38,847 nucleotides of DNA from Verrucomicrobiota bacterium (GTDB taxonomy: Bacteria; Verrucomicrobiota; Verrucomicrobiia; Opitutales; Opitutaceae), in NCBI GenBank assembly GCA_018239845.1, contig JAFEGO010000121.1, positions 1 to 38,847 of the forward strand, given 5' to 3'. The notes below the pieces were generated by a model that was not told the origin of the DNA, ran no database searches, and was given only the letters and a program-made list of their open reading frames with translations. Made by a program: the position numbers and the translations under genes. Positions 30,583 to 38,030 of the stretch are shown here, piece after piece (within the stretch, counting starts at the first letter, position 1; every line of letters starts with the position of its first letter).

Positions 30583-31632
30583 ATGACAAAAATACACCAC
30601 CTCCTCCTCGGCGCCTTGCTCGCCGGCCTTGTCCCCCTCAGCGCCGCGCCGCAGCACGACCTCTATATCGCCGGTGGCATCAGCAAAAACTACGTCATCG
30701 GCTCCAAGATCGTCACGACCAGCGGCCTCTTCCTGCGCACGCCCGAGGGCGAGCTGAAGCCCCTCGGCTACAACGACGCCTCCATCGTCGCCCTCGCCTT
30801 CGATCCCCGCGACTCCCGCGTCTTCTACACCGGCGCCCTCAACGGCGTCTGGCGCACCTTCGACGGCGGCGCCTCGTGGCGCATCACCACCGGCTGGGAT
30901 GAGACCGAGGCCCGCGATGTCTGCGTCGATCCCAACGCGCCGGACCACGTTTACGCTGCGATCACCGACGGCGTCATCACCTCCCACGACCGCGCGCAGA
31001 CCTGGGCCCGCCTGGAAAAGGGCCTGCCCGCCCGCGGCAAATATACGCAGACCGTCGAGGTGGACCGCACCAAGGCCGGCCGCGTCTTCGCCGGTTGCGA
31101 GGTCGGCATTTTCCTGACCGAGGACGGCGCGCAGAACTGGCGCTGCGTCTTCCCCACCAAGCGCATGGTGTCCGATATCCAGCAGTCGCCGCACGACCCG
31201 AAGTTCTGGGTCGCCACCACCCAGGAAAACGGCGCCCTCCTCTCGCATGACGGCGGTCTCACCTGGCAGGTCGCCAAGGGCGTGCCCACCGAGAAGACCA
31301 TCTACAACGTCGCCTTCGATCCCACCAACGCCAAGCGCATCGCCCTCGGCAGCTGGACCTACGGCGTCCTCGTGAGCGAGGACGGCGGCGCGACCTGGAC
31401 CGCGCGCAATGACGGCCTGCCCGGTGCCCGCGCGGGTTGGCGCGAGGGCATCGACCCCGGCGCGCACAGCGTCTGGCGCGTCGGCATCGATCCCGACAAC
31501 GGCCGCCTCTACGCTTCTGTCACCGAGGAGGCGCTCTACACTTCCGATGATTTCGGCCGCACCTGGAAAAAGGCCGGCCTCGAAGGTTCCGTCATCAGCC
31601 GCTTCGTCTGGATCACCCGGGCCGCGAAGTAA
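30583..31632 (+). CDS. secreted Asp-box beta-propeller protein (family B, copy 2)
   Basis: A 349-aa exported protein (signal MTKIHHLLLGALLAGLVPLS, then AAPQHDLYIAGG). Asp-box-like turns are FDGGASW, SHDRAQTW, TEDGAQNW, SHDGGLTW, SEDGGATW and SDDFGRTW. KYTQTVEVDRTKAGRVFAG, DIQQSPHDPKFWVATT and the C-terminal FGRTWKKAGLEG are shared closely with copy 3 (33594), less with copy 1 (24214). A loop of about 15 residues (PGARAGWREGIDPGAHSVW) is unique to this copy and carries a near-repeat of R.GIDP. It starts the second plus-strand block. Family A copy 2 follows 20 nt on. No catalytic signature is visible. Confidence 0.88.
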   Translation: MTKIHHLLLGALLAGLVPLSAAPQHDLYIAGGISKNYVIGSKIVTTSGLFLRTPEGELKPLGYNDASIVALAFDPRDSRVFYTGALNGVWRTFDGGASWRITTGWDETEARDVCVDPNAPDHVYAAITDGVITSHDRAQTWARLEKGLPARGKYTQTVEVDRTKAGRVFAGCEVGIFLTEDGAQNWRCVFPTKRMVSDIQQSPHDPKFWVATTQENGALLSHDGGLTWQVAKGVPTEKTIYNVAFDPTNAKRIALGSWTYGVLVSEDGGATWTARNDGLPGARAGWREGIDPGAHSVWRVGIDPDNGRLYASVTEEALYTSDDFGRTWKKAGLEGSVISRFVWITRAAK

Positions 31633-31652
31633 TCCCCCAAGCCTCCACGATC

Positions 31653-33542
31653 ATGAAATTTTCCGCTCTCCTCCTCTCCGCTCTCGCGCTCGCGACGTCG
31701 CTCGTCGCCCAGCCTTCCTCCACCGGTCCCGTGCCTGCGCGCGAGGTCGTGCAGGGCGCCGACCAGCGCCGCCGCGAATACCTCGCCCGCATCGACGAGG
31801 GCATCGACTGGCGCCTTGCCATGGTGAAGCCCGGCGACCCGGTGAACCGCGACGTCATCGCCCTGCGCCTCGCCCGGCGCATCGATCCCGCGCAGTGCTC
31901 GCGCGATGTCATCGAATACATGAAGGAGCCGGGCAACGGCCCGTTCTGGATGTTCCCCGTCGTCGCCCTCGCCGAGCTCGGCCGCGACCAGCTCACGCCC
32001 GAGGCCAAGGCCGCCATCCGCGACGGCTGGCGCAAGGACGTCCAGTGGCGCGGCGACACCGAGAACCACTGGGCGATGTACTACACTTCGCTCTACCTGA
32101 TGTCCGAACTCTACCCCAACGAGCCCGGCAACACCTGGTACACCGGCAAGAGCTCCGCGGAGAACCTCGCCGAGGCCCGCGAGTACCTCATCCACTGGAT
32201 GGATCTCGCCACCACCGTCGGCCAGGGCGAGTTCAACCCCACGCACTACATCGGTGAATACGCGATCCCGATGCTCTACCTCTCCACGTGGGCCAAGGAT
32301 CCCGCGATGCGCCAGCGCGGCCACATGATGCTCGACTGGATCTTCGCCGACCTCGCCGCCAACAGCCTCCACGGCGTGCTCCGCGGCCCCAACGCCCGCA
32401 CCGACGACACGTCCGTCATCGAGCGCTGGAACGCCCTCGCGACCTTCTTCAACTGGATCAACTTCGGCGACGTCCCGCCGCCCGCCGGCTACGGTGGCTG
32501 GGGCATCCACTACTTCCTCGCCGCGGCCAACTACCAGGTGCCCGAGGTCATCTACCGCATCGCGACCGACCGCGACGCCGACTACACCCAGCGCGACCTC
32601 AAGCGCACCCGCCGCCGCTGGCGCGAGAGCAGCACGCTCTTCGACCCCGTTTACAAGACGTCGTACATGCGCAACGACTACGCCGTCGGCTCCTTCCAGG
32701 GCGGCTACGCCGATCCGATCCAGACCCACGTTTGGGACGTGACCTGGGATGTCGCCGACCCGCGCGGCGTGCACAACACGATGTTCTCCCTCCATCCCTA
32801 CTCGTCCGGCACGGGCATGCAGATGTACTTCTCCGATTATCCGGAGCCGATGATCCACGGTGCCGTCGATCTCGGCAAACCCAGCTACGACTCGCCCGAC
32901 AAGGTCCTCGGCAGCTCCCCCTACGAGCAGGTCTGGCAGGATCGCGACACCGTGATCGCCCTCTACGACATCGCCCCCGGCACCCGCTTCGAGCGCGTCA
33001 ACGGCTTCTTCTCGAAGGACCTCACGAACGTCACCGAGGACAAGTCCGGCTGGATCTTCGCCCAAGGCGGCAAGACCTACCTCGCCTACCGTCCGCTCGC
33101 GTCGTACACGTGGGAGCCCTCGCTCAACTGGAAGCAGCTCCCCGCGACCACCGGCTACTCCTGGACGCGCGTGGACAACGGCGACAAGCTCCTCAACAGC
33201 CCGCACGCGAAGAACGGCACCATCGTGCAGGCCGCGAGCGCCAGCGAGTACAAGGACTTCGCCGCCTTCCAGGCCGCGATCCGCGCCCTCCCGCTCACCT
33301 TCAGCCTCGCGCCCGTGCCCACGGTCACCATGACCACGCTCCGCGGCACAAAGGTCACCGCGACCTACGGCCAGGCTCCGGTCGTGAATGGCAAGCCCCT
33401 CGACTACGCCGCCACGTGGAAGCTCCACGAGGGCCCCTACCTCAATGCCGAGAAGGGCGGGCGCAAGCTCACCATCACCCACGGCCACCTTGAGCGTGTC
33501 CTCGACTTCAATACGCTGACCATCACTGATCGCGTTAAGTAA
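31653..33542 (+). CDS. large secreted protein of uncharacterised family (family A, copy 2)
   Basis: A 629-aa exported protein (signal MKFSALLLSALALATSLVA, then QPSSTGPVPA). It starts with VVQGADQRRREYLARIDEG, shared with copy 3 but missing from copy 1. Core motifs are RGDTENHWAMYYTSLYL, GKSSAENLAEAREY, VGQGEFNPTHYIGEY, VIERWNALATFFNWINFG, YRIATDRDADYTQRDLKRTR, GVHNTMFSLHPYSSGTG, SYDSPDKVLGSSPYEQVWQ, NGFFSKDLTNVTEDKSGWIF and KDFAAFQAAIRALPL. The invariant Glu/His of TENHW and Glu of GQGE are the best candidates for a polar active site. I infer a helical toroid plus beta-rich C-terminus, as in polysaccharide lyases. Copy 2 and 3 share most positions, so they come from a recent duplication together with their B partners. 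Confidence 0.87.
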   Translation: MKFSALLLSALALATSLVAQPSSTGPVPAREVVQGADQRRREYLARIDEGIDWRLAMVKPGDPVNRDVIALRLARRIDPAQCSRDVIEYMKEPGNGPFWMFPVVALAELGRDQLTPEAKAAIRDGWRKDVQWRGDTENHWAMYYTSLYLMSELYPNEPGNTWYTGKSSAENLAEAREYLIHWMDLATTVGQGEFNPTHYIGEYAIPMLYLSTWAKDPAMRQRGHMMLDWIFADLAANSLHGVLRGPNARTDDTSVIERWNALATFFNWINFGDVPPPAGYGGWGIHYFLAAANYQVPEVIYRIATDRDADYTQRDLKRTRRRWRESSTLFDPVYKTSYMRNDYAVGSFQGGYADPIQTHVWDVTWDVADPRGVHNTMFSLHPYSSGTGMQMYFSDYPEPMIHGAVDLGKPSYDSPDKVLGSSPYEQVWQDRDTVIALYDIAPGTRFERVNGFFSKDLTNVTEDKSGWIFAQGGKTYLAYRPLASYTWEPSLNWKQLPATTGYSWTRVDNGDKLLNSPHAKNGTIVQAASASEYKDFAAFQAAIRALPLTFSLAPVPTVTMTTLRGTKVTATYGQAPVVNGKPLDYAATWKLHEGPYLNAEKGGRKLTITHGHLERVLDFNTLTITDRVK

Positions 33543-33548
33543 TCCAAA

Positions 33549-33577
33549 GTAGGGGCGGGTCTGTGACCCGCCCCTTA
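33549..33577. repeat. REP-like hairpin GTAGGGG...CCCCTTAG between A2 and B3
   Basis: AGGGGCGGGT-CTGTG-ACCCGCCCCT is a perfect 10-bp stem, preceded by GT to give GTAGGGG. It fills most of the 51-nt gap between the stop of A2 (33542) and the start of B3 (33594). It may attenuate but need not end transcription, since genes continue in the same direction. No T-run follows directly. Confidence 0.7.
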
Positions 33578-33593
33578 GCCTCCTTTCTTAGTT

Positions 33594-34592
33594 ATGCCCC
33601 TCCCCCGCCTTCTCGCCCTGTTCCTCGCCGCCACCCCGCTCTTCGCCGCCCCCGCTCACGATCTCTATCTGTGCGCGACCGCCAACAAGGACTACATCGT
33701 CGGCGCCAAGCTGAATACGATGAACGGCGTGCTGCTCCGCGGCCCTGACGACACCTACGAGCCCGTCGGGACCAATTTCCCCGGCATCTACGACCTCGTC
33801 GTCGACCCGCGCGACTCCCGTGTCCGCTACATGGCGACGCTCAACGGTGTCTTCGTCACCACCGACGGCGACCGCACCCGCCGGGTGACCACCGACTGGA
33901 GCGTGACGGAGCCCCACGGCATCTGCCTCGATTCGCACAACCCGGACTGCGTTTATCTCGCCACGCCCGACGGCATCGTCGTCTCCACCGATCGCGGCGC
34001 CACCTGGGCCCGCCGCGAGACCGGCCTGCCCGAGCGCGGCAAATACACCCAGGTCGTCACCGCCGACCGCACCAAGGCCGGCCGCGTCTTCGCCGGCCTC
34101 GAGAAGGGCATCTTCGTCACCGACGATGGCGCCGCGCACTGGCGCTGTGTCTTCCCGACCGTGCGCACGGTGGTCGATATCCGCCAGTCGCCGCACGACC
34201 CTTCACTCTGGCTCGCCGCCACCGAGGGCGACGGTCTGGTGCGCTCGCGCGACGGCGGGCTCACGTGGGAGAAAGTCACCACGAGTTTCCCCGAGCAGCC
34301 GGTTTACAATGTCTCCTTTGACGCCACCAATCCCCGCCGGCTCGTCTTCTCCAGCTGGATGAACGGCGTCTGCACCAGCGAGGACGGCGGCACCACCTGG
34401 ACCACCCGCAATATTGGCCTGCCCGCCGACGGTCATGTCTTCCGCGTCGCGGTCGATCCCGACACCGGCCGCCTCTACGCCAACGTCCACCACAACTTCA
34501 TCTACACCTCCACCGATTTCGGCCGCACCTGGCTCAAGCAGAGTCTCGCCGGTGCCATCGTGTACAACTTCGTCTTCGTCCCCAAAAACTGA
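33594..34592 (+). CDS. secreted Asp-box beta-propeller protein (family B, copy 3)
   Basis: A 332-aa exported protein (signal MPLPRLLALFLAATPLFA, then APAHDLYLCATANKDYIVGA). Asp-box-like turns are TDGDRTRR (the Trp lost), STDRGATW, TDDGAAHW, SRDGGLTW, SEDGGTTW and STDFGRTW. The first turn's loss of its core Trp shows drift in that blade. It is very like copy 2 (KYTQVVTADRTKAGRVFAG, DIRQSPHDPSLWLAAT). It ends at 34592 with family A copy 3 starting 18 nt later, so the B-A order of the second pair is repeated. Probably binds the same partner or glycan as its siblings. Confidence 0.88.
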   Translation: MPLPRLLALFLAATPLFAAPAHDLYLCATANKDYIVGAKLNTMNGVLLRGPDDTYEPVGTNFPGIYDLVVDPRDSRVRYMATLNGVFVTTDGDRTRRVTTDWSVTEPHGICLDSHNPDCVYLATPDGIVVSTDRGATWARRETGLPERGKYTQVVTADRTKAGRVFAGLEKGIFVTDDGAAHWRCVFPTVRTVVDIRQSPHDPSLWLAATEGDGLVRSRDGGLTWEKVTTSFPEQPVYNVSFDATNPRRLVFSSWMNGVCTSEDGGTTWTTRNIGLPADGHVFRVAVDPDTGRLYANVHHNFIYTSTDFGRTWLKQSLAGAIVYNFVFVPKN

Positions 34593-34610
34593 GCCCTCGC
34601 CGCCCCTCCG

Positions 34611-36515
34611 ATGAATCTCCGTTCCCTTTCCTGCGCGGCGCTGCTCTCGCTCGCCGCCATCGTTCCCCTTCGCGCCCAGCCTTCCTTCGCCGGCCCCATG
34701 CCTTCGCGCGCGGTCGTCGAGGGTGCCGACCAGCGCCGCCGCGAGTATCTTGATCGCATCCACGAGGTGCTCGCCTGGCGCGCCGCCCAGCCCGTCGTCC
34801 CCACCGCCACCGATCCGGCGCCGGTGGACATGGCCGCCATCTGCTCGCGCCTCGCGCTGCGTCAGGACGCGGCGCGGAATTCCCGCGACGTCATCAAGTA
34901 CATGCAGGACCCCGGCAGCGGGCCGTTCTGGATGTTCCCCGTTGTCTGCGCCGCCTACCTCGGCCGCGACCAGCTCACGCCCGAGGCGCAGAAGTCCATC
35001 CGCGATGCGTGGCGTTCGCAGATGCAGGTCCGCGGTGACACCGAGAACCACTGGGTGATGTACTACTCGTCGCTCTACCTCATGTCCGACCTCTATCCCG
35101 GCGAGCCGGGCACGGCGTGGTACAATGGCAAGAGCTCCACCGAAAATCTCAATGAGTCCCAGGAGTGGCTGCTCCAGTGGATGGACCTCAGCACCACCGT
35201 CGGTCAGGGCGAGTTCAACCCCACGCACTACATCGGGGAGTACATGATCCCCCTCACCATGCTCGCCACGTGGTCGAAGGACCCTGCGATGCGCCAGCGC
35301 GCGCACATCATGATCGACTGGATCCTCGCCGACTTCGCCTCCAACACGCTCCACGGCTACCTCCGCGGCGCCAACTCCCGCTCCGACGACAACTCCGTCC
35401 TCGAGCGTTGGAATGCCCTTTCGTCCTTCTTCAGCTGGATCTGCTTCGGCCAGACTCCGCCCACCGCCGGCTACGGTGGCTGGGGCATCTATTACGCCGC
35501 CATCGCGGAAAACTACACCGTGCCCGAGGTCATCTACCGCATCGCGATGGACCGCGGCGGGGACTTCGAGCAGCACAACCTCAAGCGCACCCGCCGCCGC
35601 TGGCGCTACAGCGACGTGCTCTTCGCCCCCGTTTACAAGACCGACTACATCCGCGACACCTACGCCGTCGGCTCCAACCAGGGCGGCGCACTCGATTCCA
35701 TCCAGGCCCACATCTGGGACGTCACGTGGGATGTCCCCGATCCCCGCGGCGTGCACAACACGATGTTCTCGCTGCACCCCTACTCCTCCGGCGCGGCCCT
35801 GCAGATGTATTTTGTCGCCTACCCCGAGCCGTGGATCAAGGGCGTGACCTTCGAGGGCAAGCCCTCCTACGACTCCGCCGACAAGATCCTCGGACCCTCG
35901 CCCTACGAGCAGGTGTACCAAAATCTTGATACCGTTATCGCCCTCTACGACATCCCGCCCGACACGCGTTTCCCGCACATCAACGGCTTCTTCTCGAAGG
36001 ACCTCAAAAACGTCACCGAGGACAAGTCCGGCTGGATCTTCGCCCAGGGCGGCCAGACCTTCCTCGCCTACCGTCCCCTCGCCGGCTACGAGTGGCAGGA
36101 GTACGTCGGCTACGCCACCCTCTGGGTCCCCGAGCGCGGCAAGGGCAAGGGCGACCGCATCCTCCAGAGCCCGCACCTGAAGAACGGCACCATCGTGCAG
36201 GCCGCCGCCGCGAGCGAGTTCAAGGACTTCGCCGCCTTCCAGGCCGCGATCCGCGCCCTCCCGCTCGAGTTCAAGCTCGAGCCCGTGCCCACCGTCACGA
36301 TGACCACCCTCCGCGGTCAGCAGGTCACTGTCACCTACGGTCAGGCCCCGGTCGTCAACGGCGCGACCCTCGACTACGCGAAGACGTGGAAACTCTTCGA
36401 GGGCCCCTACCTCAACGCCGAGAAGGGTTCCCGCCGCCTCGTCATCACCCACGGCAAGCTCGAGCGCATTCTCGACCTCAACACCTTGACGATCTCCGAT
36501 CAGATCAGGGAATAA
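34611..36515 (+). CDS. large secreted protein of uncharacterised family (family A, copy 3)
   Basis: A 634-aa exported protein (signal MNLRSLSCAALLSLAAIVPL, then RAQPSFAGPMPS). It follows copy 2 nearly throughout: VVEGADQRRREYLDRIHEV, RGDTENHWVMYYSSLYLMSD (from about 140), GQGEFNPTHYIGEYMIP (from about 197), LERWNALSSFFSWICFG, VYKTDYIRDTYAVGSNQGGA, GVHNTMFSLHPYSSGAA, DSADKILGPSPYEQVYQ, FFSKDLKNVTEDKSGWIFAQ and YGQAPVVNGATLDYAKTW. A short insertion (WVPERGKGKGDR, about 507-518) is specific to it. The DPAPVDMAAICSRLALRQDA stretch near residue 65 is longer than in copy 2. The GH51 gene follows 15 nt on. Function unknown; context suggests action on an arabinose/rhamnose glycan outside the inner membrane. 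Confidence 0.87.
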   Translation: MNLRSLSCAALLSLAAIVPLRAQPSFAGPMPSRAVVEGADQRRREYLDRIHEVLAWRAAQPVVPTATDPAPVDMAAICSRLALRQDAARNSRDVIKYMQDPGSGPFWMFPVVCAAYLGRDQLTPEAQKSIRDAWRSQMQVRGDTENHWVMYYSSLYLMSDLYPGEPGTAWYNGKSSTENLNESQEWLLQWMDLSTTVGQGEFNPTHYIGEYMIPLTMLATWSKDPAMRQRAHIMIDWILADFASNTLHGYLRGANSRSDDNSVLERWNALSSFFSWICFGQTPPTAGYGGWGIYYAAIAENYTVPEVIYRIAMDRGGDFEQHNLKRTRRRWRYSDVLFAPVYKTDYIRDTYAVGSNQGGALDSIQAHIWDVTWDVPDPRGVHNTMFSLHPYSSGAALQMYFVAYPEPWIKGVTFEGKPSYDSADKILGPSPYEQVYQNLDTVIALYDIPPDTRFPHINGFFSKDLKNVTEDKSGWIFAQGGQTFLAYRPLAGYEWQEYVGYATLWVPERGKGKGDRILQSPHLKNGTIVQAAAASEFKDFAAFQAAIRALPLEFKLEPVPTVTMTTLRGQQVTVTYGQAPVVNGATLDYAKTWKLFEGPYLNAEKGSRRLVITHGKLERILDLNTLTISDQIRE

Positions 36516-36530
36516 GTCCCTGCCCACCCC

Positions 36531-38030
36531 ATGAAGCTCACCCTCCACCCCGCCGAGCCCGGTCCCGTCATCGACAAACATATCTTCGGCCACTTCGCCG
36601 AGCATCTGGGTCGTTGCGTGTACGACGGCCTCTGGGTGGGTGAGGATTCCCCGGTGCCCAACGTCCGCGGCTGGCGCAGCGACCTCGTCGCGGCGCTGAA
36701 GAAAATCCGCATCCCCAACCTCCGCTGGCCGGGTGGTTGTTACGCCGACGATTATCACTGGCGCGATGGCATCGGCCCACGCGCCAAGCGTCCCCGCCGG
36801 CTCAACGCCCACTGGGGCGGCGTGGTGGACGACAACGCCGTCGGCACGCACGAGTTCCTCGATCTCTGCGAACAGCTCGGTTGCGAGCCCTACCTCGCCG
36901 CCAACGTCGGCAGCGGTTCCCCGCGCGAGGTCCGCGAATGGGTTGAGTACTGCCACGCCACCGCCGGCACCCTTGCCGACGAGCGCGCCGCCAACGGCCG
37001 CAAGGAGCCGTGGAAGATCCGGCTCTGGGGCATCGGCAACGAGACGTGGGGCTGCGGCGGCAACATGACGCCCGAGCAGTACGCGCCGGAATACCGCCGG
37101 TTCGCTAGCTACGCCCGCGACTTCCCCGGCGCCCCGCTCTATCGCGTCGCCAGCGGCGCGCGCAACGACGACTTCCACTGGACCGATGTCCTCATGCGCG
37201 ACGCCTTTAAGGCCCCGCTCGGCGCTCAGATGTTCCAGGGGCTCTCGCTCCACTACTACGTCGTGCCCGGCCCCAACACCTGGCCGCCCGCGCACTCCGC
37301 CACCGGCTTCGACGAGGATGGCTGGAAGTCCGTCATGGCCCTCGGCTGGAAGATGGACGCGATCGTCCGCGGCCACCGCGCCGTGATGGACCGCTACGAT
37401 CCCGAGGCCCGCGCCGCCCTCGTCGTCGATGAGTGGGGCGCTTGGTACGCCGCCGAGCCCGGCACCAATCCCAATTTCCTCTACCAGCAGCAGACGATCC
37501 GCGACGGCGTGCTGGCCGCCCTCACGCTCAATGTCTTCATCAACCACTGCGAGCGCGTCCGCATCGCCAACCTCGCCCAGGTCGTCAACGTCCTCCAGGC
37601 CGTCGCGCTGACCGAGCCCGGCGCCGGCCGCTTTGTCCTCACGCCGACGTGGGACGTCCTCGCGATGTACGCGGCGCACCACGACGCCCGCCGCCTGCCT
37701 GTCCACAGCGACGCCGCGCAGCACGTCCACGACGGCCTCACGTATCCCGCCGTCTCCGCCACCGCTTCGCTCGCCGCCGACGGCTCGGTCAACCTCACCG
37801 TCTGCAACACCGATCCCGCCGCGTCCGCCGAGATCGACCTCACGCTCGCGAACCGCCGCGCCACCCTCCGCTCCGCGTCGTTGCTCGCCTCGCCGGTGCT
37901 CACCGCCTGCAACACCTTCGACCAGCCCCGCGCCGTCACCACGCGTCCGCTCGATGGCGTGCGCGCCACCGCCACCGGCGTCGCCTTCGCGCTGCCGCCC
38001 GGCTCCGTCGCCGCCCTCCATTTCTCGTGA
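36531..38030 (+). CDS. alpha-L-arabinofuranosidase (GH51)
   Basis: A 499-aa retaining glycosidase that should release alpha-L-arabinofuranose. It lacks a signal peptide, so it is cytoplasmic like most GH51 enzymes of this length. The (beta/alpha)8 barrel shows IDKHIFGHFAEHLGRCVYDG (14-33), NLRWPGGCYADDYHWRDGIG (63-82), the acid/base Glu171 in WGIGNETWGCGGN and the nucleophile Glu301 in LVVDEWGAWY. The GH51 C-terminal beta-sandwich follows (SLAADGSVNLTVCNTDP). The gene lies 15 nt after A3, and its TGA overlaps the GTG of the next gene. GH51 also includes some endoglucanases, but the length and motifs fit arabinofuranosidase. Confidence 0.95.
   Translation: MKLTLHPAEPGPVIDKHIFGHFAEHLGRCVYDGLWVGEDSPVPNVRGWRSDLVAALKKIRIPNLRWPGGCYADDYHWRDGIGPRAKRPRRLNAHWGGVVDDNAVGTHEFLDLCEQLGCEPYLAANVGSGSPREVREWVEYCHATAGTLADERAANGRKEPWKIRLWGIGNETWGCGGNMTPEQYAPEYRRFASYARDFPGAPLYRVASGARNDDFHWTDVLMRDAFKAPLGAQMFQGLSLHYYVVPGPNTWPPAHSATGFDEDGWKSVMALGWKMDAIVRGHRAVMDRYDPEARAALVVDEWGAWYAAEPGTNPNFLYQQQTIRDGVLAALTLNVFINHCERVRIANLAQVVNVLQAVALTEPGAGRFVLTPTWDVLAMYAAHHDARRLPVHSDAAQHVHDGLTYPAVSATASLAADGSVNLTVCNTDPAASAEIDLTLANRRATLRSASLLASPVLTACNTFDQPRAVTTRPLDGVRATATGVAFALPPGSVAALHFS

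Noticed and set aside
34203..38021. 1272-codon open frame antisense to B3, A3 and GH51
   Set aside because: It spans three well-supported genes; low-complexity Gly/Val/Glu/Ala translation without domains. Similar shadows lie opposite A1, the rhamnosidase and A2.
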